Positions 35,965 through 44,497 of a stretch of DNA of 64,000 nt are shown here, piece after piece. Each line of letters starts with the position of its first letter. The first letter of the stretch is position 1. The DNA lies in assembly GCF_965200405.1 (NCBI RefSeq), contig NZ_OZ241356.1, positions 682,001 through 746,000 of the forward strand, read 5' to 3'. A program made the position numbers and the translations under genes. The stretch comes from Glacieibacterium sp965200405 (GTDB taxonomy: Bacteria > Pseudomonadota > Alphaproteobacteria > Sphingomonadales > Sphingomonadaceae). Below the pieces are notes generated by a model, which saw only the letters and a program-made list of their open reading frames with translations, was not told the DNA's origin and did no database searches.

Positions 35965-36930
35965 ATGGCGGACGGTTCTAAAACAGTGGTCTATGCGGCA
36001 CTCGCGGGGAACCTGCTGATCGCCGTCACCAAGGGTATTGCCGCCGCGATCACCGGTTCGTCGGGAATGCTGTCGGAGGCGGTGCACAGCCTGGTCGACA
36101 CCGGCAACGAGGTGCTGCTGCTGTACGGCATGAAGCGGTCGGCGCAGAAACCCGACGAGGAGCATCCGCTCGGCCACGGCCGCGAACTGTATTTCTGGAG
36201 CTTCGTCGTCGCCGTGCTGATCTTCGGCGTCGGTGCCGGCGTGTCCTTCTACGAGGGCGTCGTCCACCTCGCCGAACCGGAGCCGATCAAGCGGCCCGAG
36301 ATCAGCTACATCGTGCTGGGCCTGTCGTTCCTGTTCGAGGGCGGCTCGTGGTTCGTCGCCTACCGCGAGTTCCGCCGCATCCAGGGCAGCCAGACTCTGG
36401 TCGCGACGATCCGCGACAGCAAGGACCCGCCCAAGTTCATGGTGTTGCTGGAAGACAGCGCCGCGCTGATCGGCATCGCGATCGCGCTGGCCGGCACCTG
36501 GGCCTCCGTCCACTTCAACGATCCGCGCTTCGACGGCTACGCCTCGATCGGCATCGGCGTCGTGCTGGCGGCGGTCTCGATCATCCTGCTGCGCGAGAGC
36601 AAGGCCCTGCTGATCGGCGAGCGCGCCGACCCGGCCGTGCGCGACGCCGTCGCCCGCGCCGCCAGCTGCACGCCGGGGATCGAGCGCGTCAACGGCGTGC
36701 TGACCGTCCAGCTCGCCCCCAACCAGGTGTTCGTCGCGCTCAGCCTGAAGTTCGAGGCCGGCATGGACATCGAGGTCGTCGAGCGCATCGTCACCGACGT
36801 CGAGGCCCGCGTCCGCGCCGAACGCCCCGAGGTCATCGCGCTGTTCCTCAAGCCGCAAACCCGCGAAGCCTATCACGCCTCGCGCGGGCGCCTGCTCGAC
36901 GCGCCGCAATTCGATCCGTCGGCGCCATAG
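35965..36930 (+). CDS. Cation diffusion facilitator (CDF) family transporter
   Basis: The frame is open far upstream; ATG 35965 is preferred because GGGAG lies five bases before it and the first helix starts soon after (ATG 35908 or 35953 are alternatives). About 321 residues with six helices: ALAGNLLIAVTKGIAAAITGSSGMLSEAVHSLVDTGNE carries the metal-binding S/HxxxD, HPLGHGRELYFWS is the CDF signature, and the C-terminal cytoplasmic domain begins near residue 215. It exports Zn2+, Fe2+ or similar by proton exchange. The YREFRR insertion suits the long CDF variant. It is divergent from the efflux operon. Confidence 0.9.
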   Translation: MADGSKTVVYAALAGNLLIAVTKGIAAAITGSSGMLSEAVHSLVDTGNEVLLLYGMKRSAQKPDEEHPLGHGRELYFWSFVVAVLIFGVGAGVSFYEGVVHLAEPEPIKRPEISYIVLGLSFLFEGGSWFVAYREFRRIQGSQTLVATIRDSKDPPKFMVLLEDSAALIGIAIALAGTWASVHFNDPRFDGYASIGIGVVLAAVSIILLRESKALLIGERADPAVRDAVARAASCTPGIERVNGVLTVQLAPNQVFVALSLKFEAGMDIEVVERIVTDVEARVRAERPEVIALFLKPQTREAYHASRGRLLDAPQFDPSAP

Positions 36931-36937
36931 CTGCGTA

Positions 36938-37017
36938 GCTCCCTCCTCCACGCAAAGCGTAGAGTGGGGGAGCGAGCAAAGCCTCCCCACGCAAAGCGTA
37001 GAGTGGGAGGAGGGAGC
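36938..37017. repeat. GC-rich nested inverted repeat (element type 2)
   Basis: GCTCCCTCCTCCAC at 36938 pairs with GTGGGAGGAGGGAGC at 37003-37017. Between them the motif CACGCAAAGCGTAGAGTGGG appears, and it is present twice, about 39 bp apart. A related hairpin occurs at 43371-43424. It directly follows the CDF stop and may act as a terminator or belong to a small repeat family. It is missing from the second copy of the duplicated block. Confidence 0.7.
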
Positions 37018-37029
37018 AAAGCCTCCCCC

Positions 37030-37134
37030 CGTCATCCCGGCGAATGCCGGGACCCATTCAGCTCGCGCTTGGTGATTTCGCACCACCAGTTCGACAAGCG
37101 CGGCGAATGGGTCCCGGCATTCGCCGGGATGACG
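37030..37134. repeat. REP doublet A (105 bp, inverted pair)
   Basis: Left arm 37030-37059 (CGTCATCCCGGCGAATGCCG...) and its reverse complement 37105-37134 flank a 45-bp spacer. The arm is itself palindromic (CCCGGCGAATGCCGGG), like REP sequences; two inverted REPs form a REPIN-like unit of 105 bp. The spacer is the reverse complement, with a few changes, of that of doublet B. Confidence 0.85.
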
Positions 37135-37446
37135 CGGCGTGGGGCGGGCGGCGGGCGGCGTGGGGCCGCGGTGCAGCAACGAACCCTCGCCACGCTGAGG
37201 GATAGGCGAACCGCGCGCCGGAGTGCTACGTCCGTCGCCATCGGCAAACAGGACGCGACATGAACTCCGGCCTGCAAACCCCCTGCAATGCGAGCCCCGC
37301 AACCGCCACCTCGGCGGAACCCGCCGCGCACCCGCGCCTGACGCTTGCCGCGACCATCCTCGCCTCCAGCCTGGCCTTCATCGACGGCTCGGTGGTCAAT
37401 GTCGCGCTGCCCGCCATCGGCCACAGCCTTGACGCGACGGCGGCAT
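37135..37446 (+). repeat. Tandem duplication, copy 1 (upstream region plus MFS 5' end)
   Basis: This block matches 37567-37881 almost base for base, with a 3-bp indel near its start and a handful of substitutions. It holds about 125 bp of upstream DNA and 187 bp of coding sequence. The full duplicated unit probably begins at the CDF stop (CATAGCTG at 36926 and 37444) and includes one REP doublet per copy. Confidence 0.88.
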
Positions 37447-37448
37447 AG
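37260..37448 (+). pseudogene. Duplicated 5' end of MFS transporter gene (62 codons)
   Basis: The frame encodes the same first 61 residues as the intact transporter at 37695, with only one or two substitutions (AEPAAHP versus AKPAAHP), including the full helix 1 segment LAATILASSLAFIDGSVVNVALP, then reaches a TAG whose surrounding sequence matches the end of the CDF gene. It is the promoter-proximal half of a tandem duplication. A 62-residue membrane peptide could be made, but a nonfunctional remnant is more likely. Confidence 0.88.
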
Positions 37449-37461
37449 CTGCTTAGCATCC

Positions 37462-37566
37462 CGTCATCCCGGCGAATGCCGGGACCCATTCGCCACGCTT
37501 GTCTAAGTGGTGGTGCGAAATCACCACGCGCGAGCTGAATGGGTCCCGGCATTCGCCGGGATGACG
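37462..37566. repeat. REP doublet B (105 bp, spacer inverted relative to A)
   Basis: Arms at 37462-37491 and 37537-37566 are identical to those of doublet A. The 45-bp spacer reads as the reverse complement of the A spacer (core GGTGGTGCGAAATCACCA versus TGGTGATTTCGCACCACC). It lies in the same relative place in the second copy of the tandem duplication. Confidence 0.85.
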
Positions 37567-37881
37567 CGGCGTGGGGCGGCGGGCGGCGGGCGGCGTGGGG
37601 CCGCGGTGCAGCAACGAACCCTCGCCACGCTGAGGGATAGGCGAACCGCGCGCCGGGGTGCTACGCCCGTCACCATCGGCAAACAGGACGCGACATGAAC
37701 TCCGGCCTGCAAACCCCCTGCAACGCGAGCCCCGCCACCGCCACCTCGGCGAAACCCGCCGCGCACCCGCGCCTGACGCTTGCCGCGACCATCCTCGCCT
37801 CCAGCCTGGCCTTCATCGACGGCTCGGTGGTCAATGTCGCGCTGCCCGCCATCGGCCACAGCCTAGACGCGACGGCGGCGG
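37567..37881 (+). repeat. Tandem duplication, copy 2 (functional MFS 5' region)
   Basis: Second copy of the block at 37135-37446. It continues without a break into the complete MFS gene, so this copy is the one that supplies the working promoter region and start codon at 37695. Confidence 0.88.
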
Positions 37882-39131
37882 ACCTGCAATGGGCGGTCAA
37901 CGCCTACCTGCTGCCGCTCAGCGCGCTGCTGCTGCTGGGCGGCGCGATCGGCGACCGCTTCGGGCGAAAGCGGATGCTGGTGACCGGGATCGCGGTGTTC
38001 GCGCTCGCCTCGCTGGCCTGTGCGGTGGCGCCGTCGCTCGATCTGCTGCTCGCGGCGCGGGTAGCGCAGGGGGTGGGCGCGGCGATGCTGATGCCCAACA
38101 GCCTCGCCATCCTCGGCAGCGCTTTCACCGGCGAGCAGCGCGGGCGCGCCGTCGGGACCTGGGCCGCCGCCGGCGCCATTGCCGGCGCGGTTGGCCCGCC
38201 GCTCGGGGGCTGGCTCGTCGACTCCATTGGCTGGCGAGCGATCTTCCTGCTCAACCTGCCGCTCGCCACCGCCGCAATCGTCATCGCGTGGCGCTACGTC
38301 GAGGAGAGCCGCGACCCCGGCAACGCCCGCCTCGACTGGCTCGGCGCGGCGCTGGTCACCGCCAGTCTGGGCGCGGCAACCTGGGGGCTGACGCTCGCCT
38401 CGACCGCCGGGCTGACGAGCGTCGCCGGGGCTGCGGTCGGCGCGGGCGCGGTGCTGATGCTGGCCTTCCTGTGGGTCGAGCACCGGCGCGGCGAGGCGGC
38501 GATGATGCCGCTGTCGCTGTTCGGCTCGGCCAGTTTCGTCGGGCTGACGCTGCTGACGCTGTTCCTATACGGCGCGCTCGGCGGCCTGCTCGTGCTGCTG
38601 CCCTATGTGCTGATCAAGGCGGCGGGCTACACCGCGCTGGCGGCTGGCGCGGCGCTGCTGCCATTTCCCGCAGTCATCGCGGTCGCGTCGCGCACCATGG
38701 GCCGGCTGGCGGAGCGGATGGGGCCGCGCCTGCCGTTGACCGTCGGGCCACTGGTCGTCGCGGTCGGATTCGCGCTGCTGACCCGCATCGATGCGGGCGG
38801 CGACTATTGGACGACGGTGCTGCCCGCCATCCTGGTGATCGCGGTCGGCATGGCGGGGGCGGTCGCGCCGCTGACCACCGCGGTCCTCGCCTCGGTCGAC
38901 GCGCATCACACCGGCACCGCCTCGGGCTTCAACAGCGCCGTCGCGCGCACCGGCGGGCTGGTCGTCACGGCGCTGGTCGGCGGCGTCATCGGTAGCATGG
39001 GCGAGGCACTGGTCGCCGGTTTCCACGTCGCCGCCTGGGCCGGCGCCGGGCTGGCGCTGGCCGCAGCGCTGTCGGCGGGCGTGCTGCTCCACGGCGCGGC
39101 CTTGATTTCGAACCCGGACACGCCGACCTGA
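37695..39131 (+). CDS. MFS transporter, DHA2-like (14 helices)
   Basis: A 478-residue permease. Helix 1 has ASSLAFIDGSVVNVALPAIGHSL (motif D1), then LQWAVNAYLLPLSALLLLGGAIGDRFGRKRMLV (motif A loop between helices 2 and 3) and GAVGPPLGGWLVDSIGWRAIFLLNLPL (motif C). Fourteen hydrophobic segments fit a drug:proton antiporter of the inner membrane. The substrate is unknown. It is followed five bases later by the MoeB/ThiF-like gene, so they may share a transcript. Its first 187 bases are duplicated upstream. Confidence 0.92.
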   Translation: MNSGLQTPCNASPATATSAKPAAHPRLTLAATILASSLAFIDGSVVNVALPAIGHSLDATAADLQWAVNAYLLPLSALLLLGGAIGDRFGRKRMLVTGIAVFALASLACAVAPSLDLLLAARVAQGVGAAMLMPNSLAILGSAFTGEQRGRAVGTWAAAGAIAGAVGPPLGGWLVDSIGWRAIFLLNLPLATAAIVIAWRYVEESRDPGNARLDWLGAALVTASLGAATWGLTLASTAGLTSVAGAAVGAGAVLMLAFLWVEHRRGEAAMMPLSLFGSASFVGLTLLTLFLYGALGGLLVLLPYVLIKAAGYTALAAGAALLPFPAVIAVASRTMGRLAERMGPRLPLTVGPLVVAVGFALLTRIDAGGDYWTTVLPAILVIAVGMAGAVAPLTTAVLASVDAHHTGTASGFNSAVARTGGLVVTALVGGVIGSMGEALVAGFHVAAWAGAGLALAAALSAGVLLHGAALISNPDTPT

Positions 39132-39136
39132 GCGGG

Positions 39137-39889
39137 GTGCAGGACCTTACCGACGACGAACTCGACCGCTACGCGCGCCATATCGTGCTGCGCGAAGTCG
39201 GCGGCCCCGGCCAGCGCGCGCTCAAGTCCGCATCTGTCGCCGTGATCGGCGCCGGCGGGCTGGGCAGCCCGTGCATCCAGTACCTCGCCGCCGCCGGGAT
39301 GGGCCGGCTGACGATCATCGACGACGACCAGATCGCGCTGTCCAACCTGCAGCGCCAGGTCCTGCACGGCACCACCGACGTCGGGCGCCTCAAGACCGAC
39401 AGTGCCCGCGATGCCGTGGCGCGACTCAACCCGCATGTCGAGGTGGTGCTGTATCCCGTGCGCCTCGACGCTGCGAACGCCCCCGCGCTGCTGGCCGGGC
39501 ACAGCGTCATCGCCGACGGGTCGGACAGCTTTGCCACCAGACTCGCGGTCGCCGATGCCGCCTATGCGCTGAATATCCCGCTGGTATCCGCCGCCGTGGG
39601 CCCTTTCGACGGCCAATTGTCGACCTTTCGCGGCTGGGAGGCGGACTTGCCGTGCTACCGGTGCCTCGTCGGGTCGGCGCTCGACCAGGCGGACAACAGC
39701 TGCGCCGACCAGGGCGTGCTGGGGGCGCTGACCGGCGTCATGGGCTCGATGCAGGCGCTGGAAGTGGTGCGCGAGATCACCGGCTTCGGCACCTCGCTGG
39801 CCGGGCGCCTGCTGCTCTACGATGCGCTGGGCGCGCGGATGCGGACGCTGCGCCTGCCCAAGGACCCCGGTTGCGCGGGCTGCTCGTGA
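39137..39889 (+). CDS. MoeB/ThiF/HesA family adenylyltransferase
   Basis: The 250-residue product starts at GTG 39137. DLTDDELDRYARHIVLREVGGPGQRALKSA, the ATP-binding GAGGLGSPCIQYLAAAG, the Asp of DDDQIALSNLQRQVLH, and the zinc cysteines in PCYRCLV and GCAGCS define the E1-like family that adenylates the C-terminal Gly of sulfur-carrier proteins such as MoaD or ThiS. The SCADQGVLG Cys is the potential sulfur-accepting residue. No carrier gene is nearby. A DsrE-like gene overlaps its 3' end by four bases (GTGA). Confidence 0.92.
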   Translation: MQDLTDDELDRYARHIVLREVGGPGQRALKSASVAVIGAGGLGSPCIQYLAAAGMGRLTIIDDDQIALSNLQRQVLHGTTDVGRLKTDSARDAVARLNPHVEVVLYPVRLDAANAPALLAGHSVIADGSDSFATRLAVADAAYALNIPLVSAAVGPFDGQLSTFRGWEADLPCYRCLVGSALDQADNSCADQGVLGALTGVMGSMQALEVVREITGFGTSLAGRLLLYDALGARMRTLRLPKDPGCAGCS

Positions 39890-40188
39890 CCCCGCTGGCC
39901 ATCGTCGTCGCCGGTCCCGACCCGGCGCGGGCCCAGACCGCGCTCGACCTCGCCGCCGCCGCCGCCGCGCTGGGCCGCCCGGTCGCGATGCTGTTCGACG
40001 GGGCGAGCGTCGAACTCCTGCCCGCGCTCGCCGACGCACTCGCTACCGCCCTCGATCTCGGCGTCGAGGTCACCGCCTGCACCACCGGCCTGGCGCTGAG
40101 CGAAACCCTGCTGCCGCAAGGTGTTACCCCCGGCGGCATGGTCTCGTTCCTGCAGGCGAACCCTGCCGCCAACCTGACCGTCGTATGA
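39886..40188 (+). CDS. Small DsrE-like protein
   Basis: A 100-residue product from GTG 39886, overlapping the MoeB-like stop. The pattern LAIVVAGPDPARAQTALDLAAAAAALGRPVAMLFDGASVELL with a Rossmann-like beta-alpha-beta start and a single Cys (VTACTTGLALSETLLPQGV) recalls DsrE/TusD-like sulfur-transfer proteins, which carry persulfide on such a Cys. The resemblance is weak by eye, so the family is a suggestion. Coupling to the MoeB-like gene fits a sulfur-relay role. Confidence 0.62.
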   Translation: MTPLAIVVAGPDPARAQTALDLAAAAAALGRPVAMLFDGASVELLPALADALATALDLGVEVTACTTGLALSETLLPQGVTPGGMVSFLQANPAANLTVV

Positions 40189-40243
40189 GGCGAGTAATAC
40201 GCCTTGCTTCCGCCAAGGTTGCGGCCTAACTCGCGCCACCTCC

Positions 40244-42280
40244 ATGGCATCGTCCCCCCGCTCCCGCCGCCGCCCTGCCCCGTCGCGCTCGCGCGGTTTC
40301 GGAGGCTTCCTGCTGCTCATGGTCAAGCTCGGCGCGGGCGCGGTGCTGATCGGCATCCTCGGACTCGGCATCGCCGTCGCGATCGCGTTGTCCTCGCTGC
40401 CCGGCTTCGACGAGCTGATGCGCTCCCCCAACGGCCAGTCGGTCGAGGTCCGCGGCGCCGACGGCACGGTGCTGGTCACGCTCGGCCCGAGCTACGGCCA
40501 GTGGCTGCCCTACAAGTCGATCCCGCGCACCATGTCCGACGCCATGGTCTCGGTCGAGGACCGGCGCTTCTACAGCCACCCCGGCATCGATCCGATCGGC
40601 ATCGCCCGCGCCGCGCTGACCAATTTCCGCTCCGGCCACTCGACGCAGGGCGCCTCGACGATCACCCAGCAGCTGGCGCGCAACGTCTTCCTGACCTCCA
40701 ACAAGACCTTCGGCCGCAAGCTGCGCGAGATGGTCCTGGCCCTGGCGATCGAGCGCAAGTTCACCAAGCACGCCATCCTCGAGCTCTACCTCAACCGCGT
40801 CTATTTCGGCGGCGGCGCGTACGGCATCGACGCCGCCAGCCGCAAGTTCTTCGGCCACAGCGCCCAGACGCTCAGCCTCGAGGAAGCCGCCGTCATTGCC
40901 GGACTGGTCAAGGCCCCCAGCCGCTACGCCCCGTCCGCCGACCCCGCCCGCGCCAAGTCGCGCGCCGCCACCGTCATCGCCACCATGGCCGACAGCGGCA
41001 GCATCCTGCCCGGCGAGGCGAGCGCCGCCGACTTCACCTCGTTGCGCTTCGCCGCCCAGGCACCGCAGTCGGGCGTCCGCTATTTCACCGACTGGGCACT
41101 GGCGCAGGTCGAGGCGCTGACCGACGAATCGGTCGAGCCGTTGCTGGTGACCACCACCCTCGACCCCAAGGGCCAGCACGACGCCGAGGCCGCGATCGCC
41201 GCCGAGACCCCCAATGGCGCGCAGGGCGGACTGGTCGCCATGACCCGCGACGGCGCCGTCCGCGCCATGGTCGGCGGGCGCGACTACGTCGCCTCCAACT
41301 ACAACCGCGCCGTCGTCGCGCGCCGCCAGCCGGGCTCGTCCTGGAAACTGTTCGTCTATCTCGCGGCGCTGGAGAGCGGCGTCACCCCCGACGCCGTGGT
41401 CGTCGACGAGCCGGTGACCATCGACGGCTGGAGCCCGCGCAACGCCAACGGCCGCAACATCGGCCCGGTCACCGTGACGCAAGCCTTTGCGCTGTCGATC
41501 AACACCGTCGCCGCCAAGCTGGGTGCGCAGGTCGGCTTCGACACCGTCGCCGACGTCGCCCGCCGCTTCGGCATCAGCACGCCGATCGACCGCCGCCCGG
41601 CGATGGTGCTCGGCACCTCAGACGCGACGCTGCTCGAGATGACCGCCGCCTACGCCGCAATCGCCAACAACGGCGCCGAGGTTCGCCCCTACGCCATCAC
41701 CCGCATCGCCACCGCCAGCGGCAAGATCCTGTACGAGCGCGAGCCCCAGACGCCGCGCGTCCTGATCGCACCCTATGTCGCCGCCAACATGACCAAGCTG
41801 CTGCAGGCCGCGGTCGAGACCGGCACCGGCCGCGCCGCCCAGATCGGCCGGCCGCTCGCGGGCAAGACCGGCACCACCAGCAGCAACAAGGACGGCTGGT
41901 TCCTGGGCTTCACGCCGGAGCTGACCACCGGCGTCTGGATGGGCCGCGACGACGCCCGCGCCGTCCCCGGCCTGCAGGGCGGCCGCGCCCCCGCCCGCGC
42001 CTTTGCCGCGTACATGGCGCGGGCCGTCGGCGGCACCCCACCCTCCGCCCTGACCACCGAGGTCGAGAGCGGCGACATGGGCATGGAGCCTGACGACCAG
42101 GTCTATGGCCTGGCGCCCGACGGCACCACCCAGCCGGCCACCGACTTCGATGGCAACATCATCCGGCCCCAGCCCGACCCGGTTCCGATGGAGGGCGACC
42201 CACAGGCCCAACCCCAGGCCCAGCCGCGCCTCGACGACCATTTCCTCGACGAAGCCTTGAGGGACCAGCCGCCGCGCTGA
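40244..42280 (+). CDS. Penicillin-binding protein 1A family (bifunctional peptidoglycan synthase)
   Basis: A 678-residue class A PBP: a basic Arg/Ser-rich cytoplasmic start, one membrane helix (~25-50), a glycosyltransferase-51 domain with EDRRFYSHPGID (catalytic Glu), QGASTITQQLARN and ELYLNRVYFGGGAYGI, and a transpeptidase with SSWK (active Ser), SIN and KTGTT motifs. It polymerises and crosslinks glycan strands on the outer face of the inner membrane. The C-terminus is a Pro/Gln-rich tail (PQAQPQAQP). Length is shorter than E. coli PBP1a because OB-like inserts are missing, closer to PbpC/1A small types. Confidence 0.93.
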   Translation: MASSPRSRRRPAPSRSRGFGGFLLLMVKLGAGAVLIGILGLGIAVAIALSSLPGFDELMRSPNGQSVEVRGADGTVLVTLGPSYGQWLPYKSIPRTMSDAMVSVEDRRFYSHPGIDPIGIARAALTNFRSGHSTQGASTITQQLARNVFLTSNKTFGRKLREMVLALAIERKFTKHAILELYLNRVYFGGGAYGIDAASRKFFGHSAQTLSLEEAAVIAGLVKAPSRYAPSADPARAKSRAATVIATMADSGSILPGEASAADFTSLRFAAQAPQSGVRYFTDWALAQVEALTDESVEPLLVTTTLDPKGQHDAEAAIAAETPNGAQGGLVAMTRDGAVRAMVGGRDYVASNYNRAVVARRQPGSSWKLFVYLAALESGVTPDAVVVDEPVTIDGWSPRNANGRNIGPVTVTQAFALSINTVAAKLGAQVGFDTVADVARRFGISTPIDRRPAMVLGTSDATLLEMTAAYAAIANNGAEVRPYAITRIATASGKILYEREPQTPRVLIAPYVAANMTKLLQAAVETGTGRAAQIGRPLAGKTGTTSSNKDGWFLGFTPELTTGVWMGRDDARAVPGLQGGRAPARAFAAYMARAVGGTPPSALTTEVESGDMGMEPDDQVYGLAPDGTTQPATDFDGNIIRPQPDPVPMEGDPQAQPQAQPRLDDHFLDEALRDQPPR

Positions 42281-42308
42281 ATCTCGCGCAAGCGGACACC
42301 CCGCAGGT

Positions 42309-43346
42309 CTAGGGCGCCATCCGCTCCAGCGCCCAGCCTGCCGCCTCGCGCACCACCTCGTCGTCGTCCGCCAGCAAGGCCGACAGCGGCACCCGCAATG
42401 CCGGGTCGCCGCTGTTTCCCGCCGCGACGCAGACATTGCGGACGAAGCGGTTGCGCCCGACGCGCTTGACTGGCGACCCGGAGAAGCGTGCCCGGAACGC
42501 CGCATCGTCGAGCCCGAGCAGGTCGACCAGCGCCGGGGCGATCAGCTCCTCGCGTGCCGCGAACGCCATGTCGTGGCTGGCAACGGCAAAGCGGTTCCAC
42601 GGGCACACCGCCAGGCAGTCGTCGCAGCCATAGATGCGGTTGCCGATTGCGGCGCGAAACTCGTGCGGGATCGGGCCCTTGTGCTCGATCGTCAGGTAGG
42701 AAATGCAGCGCCGCGCATCGAGGCGGTACGGCGCCGGAAAGGCATCGGTCGGGCACGCCGCCTGGCATGCCGAGCAACTGCCGCAGCGGTCGGCATGCGG
42801 CGCATCGAGCGGCAGCTCCGCCGTCGTGTAGATCGCCCCGAGGAACAGCCACGACCCGAAATCGCGGCTGACGAGGTTGGTGTGCTTGCCCTGCCAGCCC
42901 AGCCCTGCGGCTTCGGCAAGCGGCTTCTCCATCACCGGCGCGGTGTCGACGAACACCTTTAGGTCGTGGCCGCCTGCCCGGGCGAGCCAGTTGCCCAGCA
43001 GCTTCAGGCGCTTCTTGATGACGTCGTGATAGTCCTTGCCCAGCGCATAGACCGAGACGACCCCGGTCTCCGGGTGCTCGGCATGGCGCAGCGGGTCGAT
43101 CGCCGGGCCGTAGTTGGTGCCGAGCATGATCACCGACCGCACCTCCGGCCACAGCCCCTGCGGCGTCGCGCGGCGATCCGCGGTGTCGGCCATCCAGATC
43201 ATGTCGCCGTGGCGGCCGTCGTCGAGCCACTGCCGCAGACGGGCGCCGGCGAGCGGGGCGGCGGTCGCCGGCGCGATGCCGAGGGCGGCGAAGCCATGGG
43301 TTTGCGCCTGCGCTTCCAAGGCGCTGCGAAGTTCGGCCGGAGTCAT
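42309..43346 (-). CDS. queG: Epoxyqueuosine reductase
   Basis: A 345-residue enzyme from ATG 43346; the longer frame to 43394 covers non-conserved sequence. It has the cobalamin domain with catalytic Asp in VDTAPVMEKPLAEAAGLGWQGKHTNL, and two [4Fe-4S] motifs: CGSCSACQAACPTDAF and CDDCLAVCPWN. It reduces epoxyqueuosine to queuosine in tRNA using B12. Its C-terminal HEAT-like segment (PALRVPLSALLADDDEVVREAAGWALERM) is complete. It is convergent with the PBP1A gene 28 bp away. Confidence 0.95.
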   Translation of the reverse strand: MTPAELRSALEAQAQTHGFAALGIAPATAAPLAGARLRQWLDDGRHGDMIWMADTADRRATPQGLWPEVRSVIMLGTNYGPAIDPLRHAEHPETGVVSVYALGKDYHDVIKKRLKLLGNWLARAGGHDLKVFVDTAPVMEKPLAEAAGLGWQGKHTNLVSRDFGSWLFLGAIYTTAELPLDAPHADRCGSCSACQAACPTDAFPAPYRLDARRCISYLTIEHKGPIPHEFRAAIGNRIYGCDDCLAVCPWNRFAVASHDMAFAAREELIAPALVDLLGLDDAAFRARFSGSPVKRVGRNRFVRNVCVAAGNSGDPALRVPLSALLADDDEVVREAAGWALERMAP

Positions 43347-43370
43347 CGCAGCCCTATAGCACCACTTCCT

Positions 43371-43424
43371 GCTCCCTCCCCCCACGGTGAGCATCTTCGC
43401 GAACCGAGAGTGGGGGGAGGGAGC
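43371..43424. repeat. Perfect 15-bp inverted repeat (element type 2)
   Basis: GCTCCCTCCCCCCAC (43371-43385) and its exact reverse complement GTGGGGGGAGGGAGC (43410-43424) flank a 24-bp loop. The arm sequence is the same type as the element at 36938. It lies just upstream of queG, so it is not placed as a queG terminator; it may be a dispersed repeat. Confidence 0.72.
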
Positions 43425-43554
43425 AGGAGGTCAGAAGCCGCGGCAAAGCCGCGTCGTCGGTCGGGCTGCGGCCCGCCGGCCGGGCTGGCGCGAGTCCGCG
43501 CGCTGTTCAGCGAACGGAAGGGCGTTCGCTTCGCTGCGCTCGGCCGCGCTGCGC

Positions 43555-44220
43555 CTAGAAGTCTAGTTTGTCATAATGTTGGGGCGGAGCCAGCCCCTCC
43601 ATCCGCTCGGCGAGCAGCGGACGGAACGTCGGGCGGGACTTCAGCGCGGAGTACCAGGTGCGCGCCTCCTCGTGGCCGTCCCAGTCGATGCCGCCGAGGT
43701 AATCAGCCACCGAGATCTGCGCCGCCGCCGCGACATCCGCCATGCCGAACGCCGGGCCCGACAGCCAGCGACGATGCTCAAGCAGATAATCGAGATAGTC
43801 GAAATGCTGTTCGGCAGCGCGCTGGGCGGCGCGGATCGTTGCCGCATCGGGGGAACCGCGCGTCACGACACGCTTGAACATCCGCTCCGCCAGCAGCGGC
43901 ACCACCACCTCGGCATAGAATTTCTGGTCGAACCACGCCGTCAGCCGCCGCACCTCGGCCCGCTCCGCCGCGCCCGAGCCGAGCAGCGGGGTCTTTTCGA
44001 CCGTCTCCTCCAGATACTCGCTGATCGCGGCGGAATCGCTCAGGGTCAGCGTCGCATTGGCGAGCACCGGCGTCTGCCCGGCAGGATTGAGCAGCAGGAA
44101 GGCGTCACGCCGCTCCCACGGATGCTCGCGCACCAACTCGACCGCCACCTGCTTCTCGGCACACTGGAAGCGGATCTTGCGTGAAAAGGGACACAGGGTG
44201 AAATGATGAAGCTGCCACAT
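43555..44220 (-). CDS. Glutathione S-transferase family protein
   Basis: A 221-residue protein with an N-terminal thioredoxin-fold GSH domain (FTLCPFSRKIRFQCAEKQVAVELVREHP, with CPFS at the active site; cis-Pro in GQTPVLANATLTLSDSAAISEYLEE) and a C-terminal helical domain. CPFS carries Cys and Ser, as in beta- or omega-type enzymes rather than a Tyr class. Substrate is unknown. It is monocistronic, ending after the repeat region between queG and itself. Confidence 0.86.
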   Translation of the reverse strand: MWQLHHFTLCPFSRKIRFQCAEKQVAVELVREHPWERRDAFLLLNPAGQTPVLANATLTLSDSAAISEYLEETVEKTPLLGSGAAERAEVRRLTAWFDQKFYAEVVVPLLAERMFKRVVTRGSPDAATIRAAQRAAEQHFDYLDYLLEHRRWLSGPAFGMADVAAAAQISVADYLGGIDWDGHEEARTWYSALKSRPTFRPLLAERMEGLAPPQHYDKLDF

Positions 44221-44298
44221 GTTGGCGGCACAGTAACGCGGCAGCGGCAGCGGGCAAGCAGATGTCGGCGGCGAGCGTGGTTGCTGTCAATCACCAAC

Positions 44299-44403
44299 CG
44301 TCATCCCGGCGAATGCCGGGACCCATTCGGCACGAACTCGGATCAGAAGCGTGCTCGACTACCAATCGCTTGCGAATGGGTCCCGGCCTGCGCCGGGATG
44401 ACA
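44299..44403. repeat. REP doublet C
   Basis: 105 bp: left arm CGTCATCCCGGCGAATGCCG... from 44299 and an inverted right arm ending at 44403, in which GCATTCGCC is changed to GCCTGCGCC. The spacer shares GATCAGAAGCGTG with doublets D and E. First unit of the tandem array. Confidence 0.85.
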
Positions 44404-44497
44404 ATGTGAGGTGGCGTCAGGCTCGAGCTGGGTTGCAGTTTGCCAAAACGCTGCCCTGTCGCTTTCAGCATGCGGTTATCGCGCCCGTCCCAAACGC

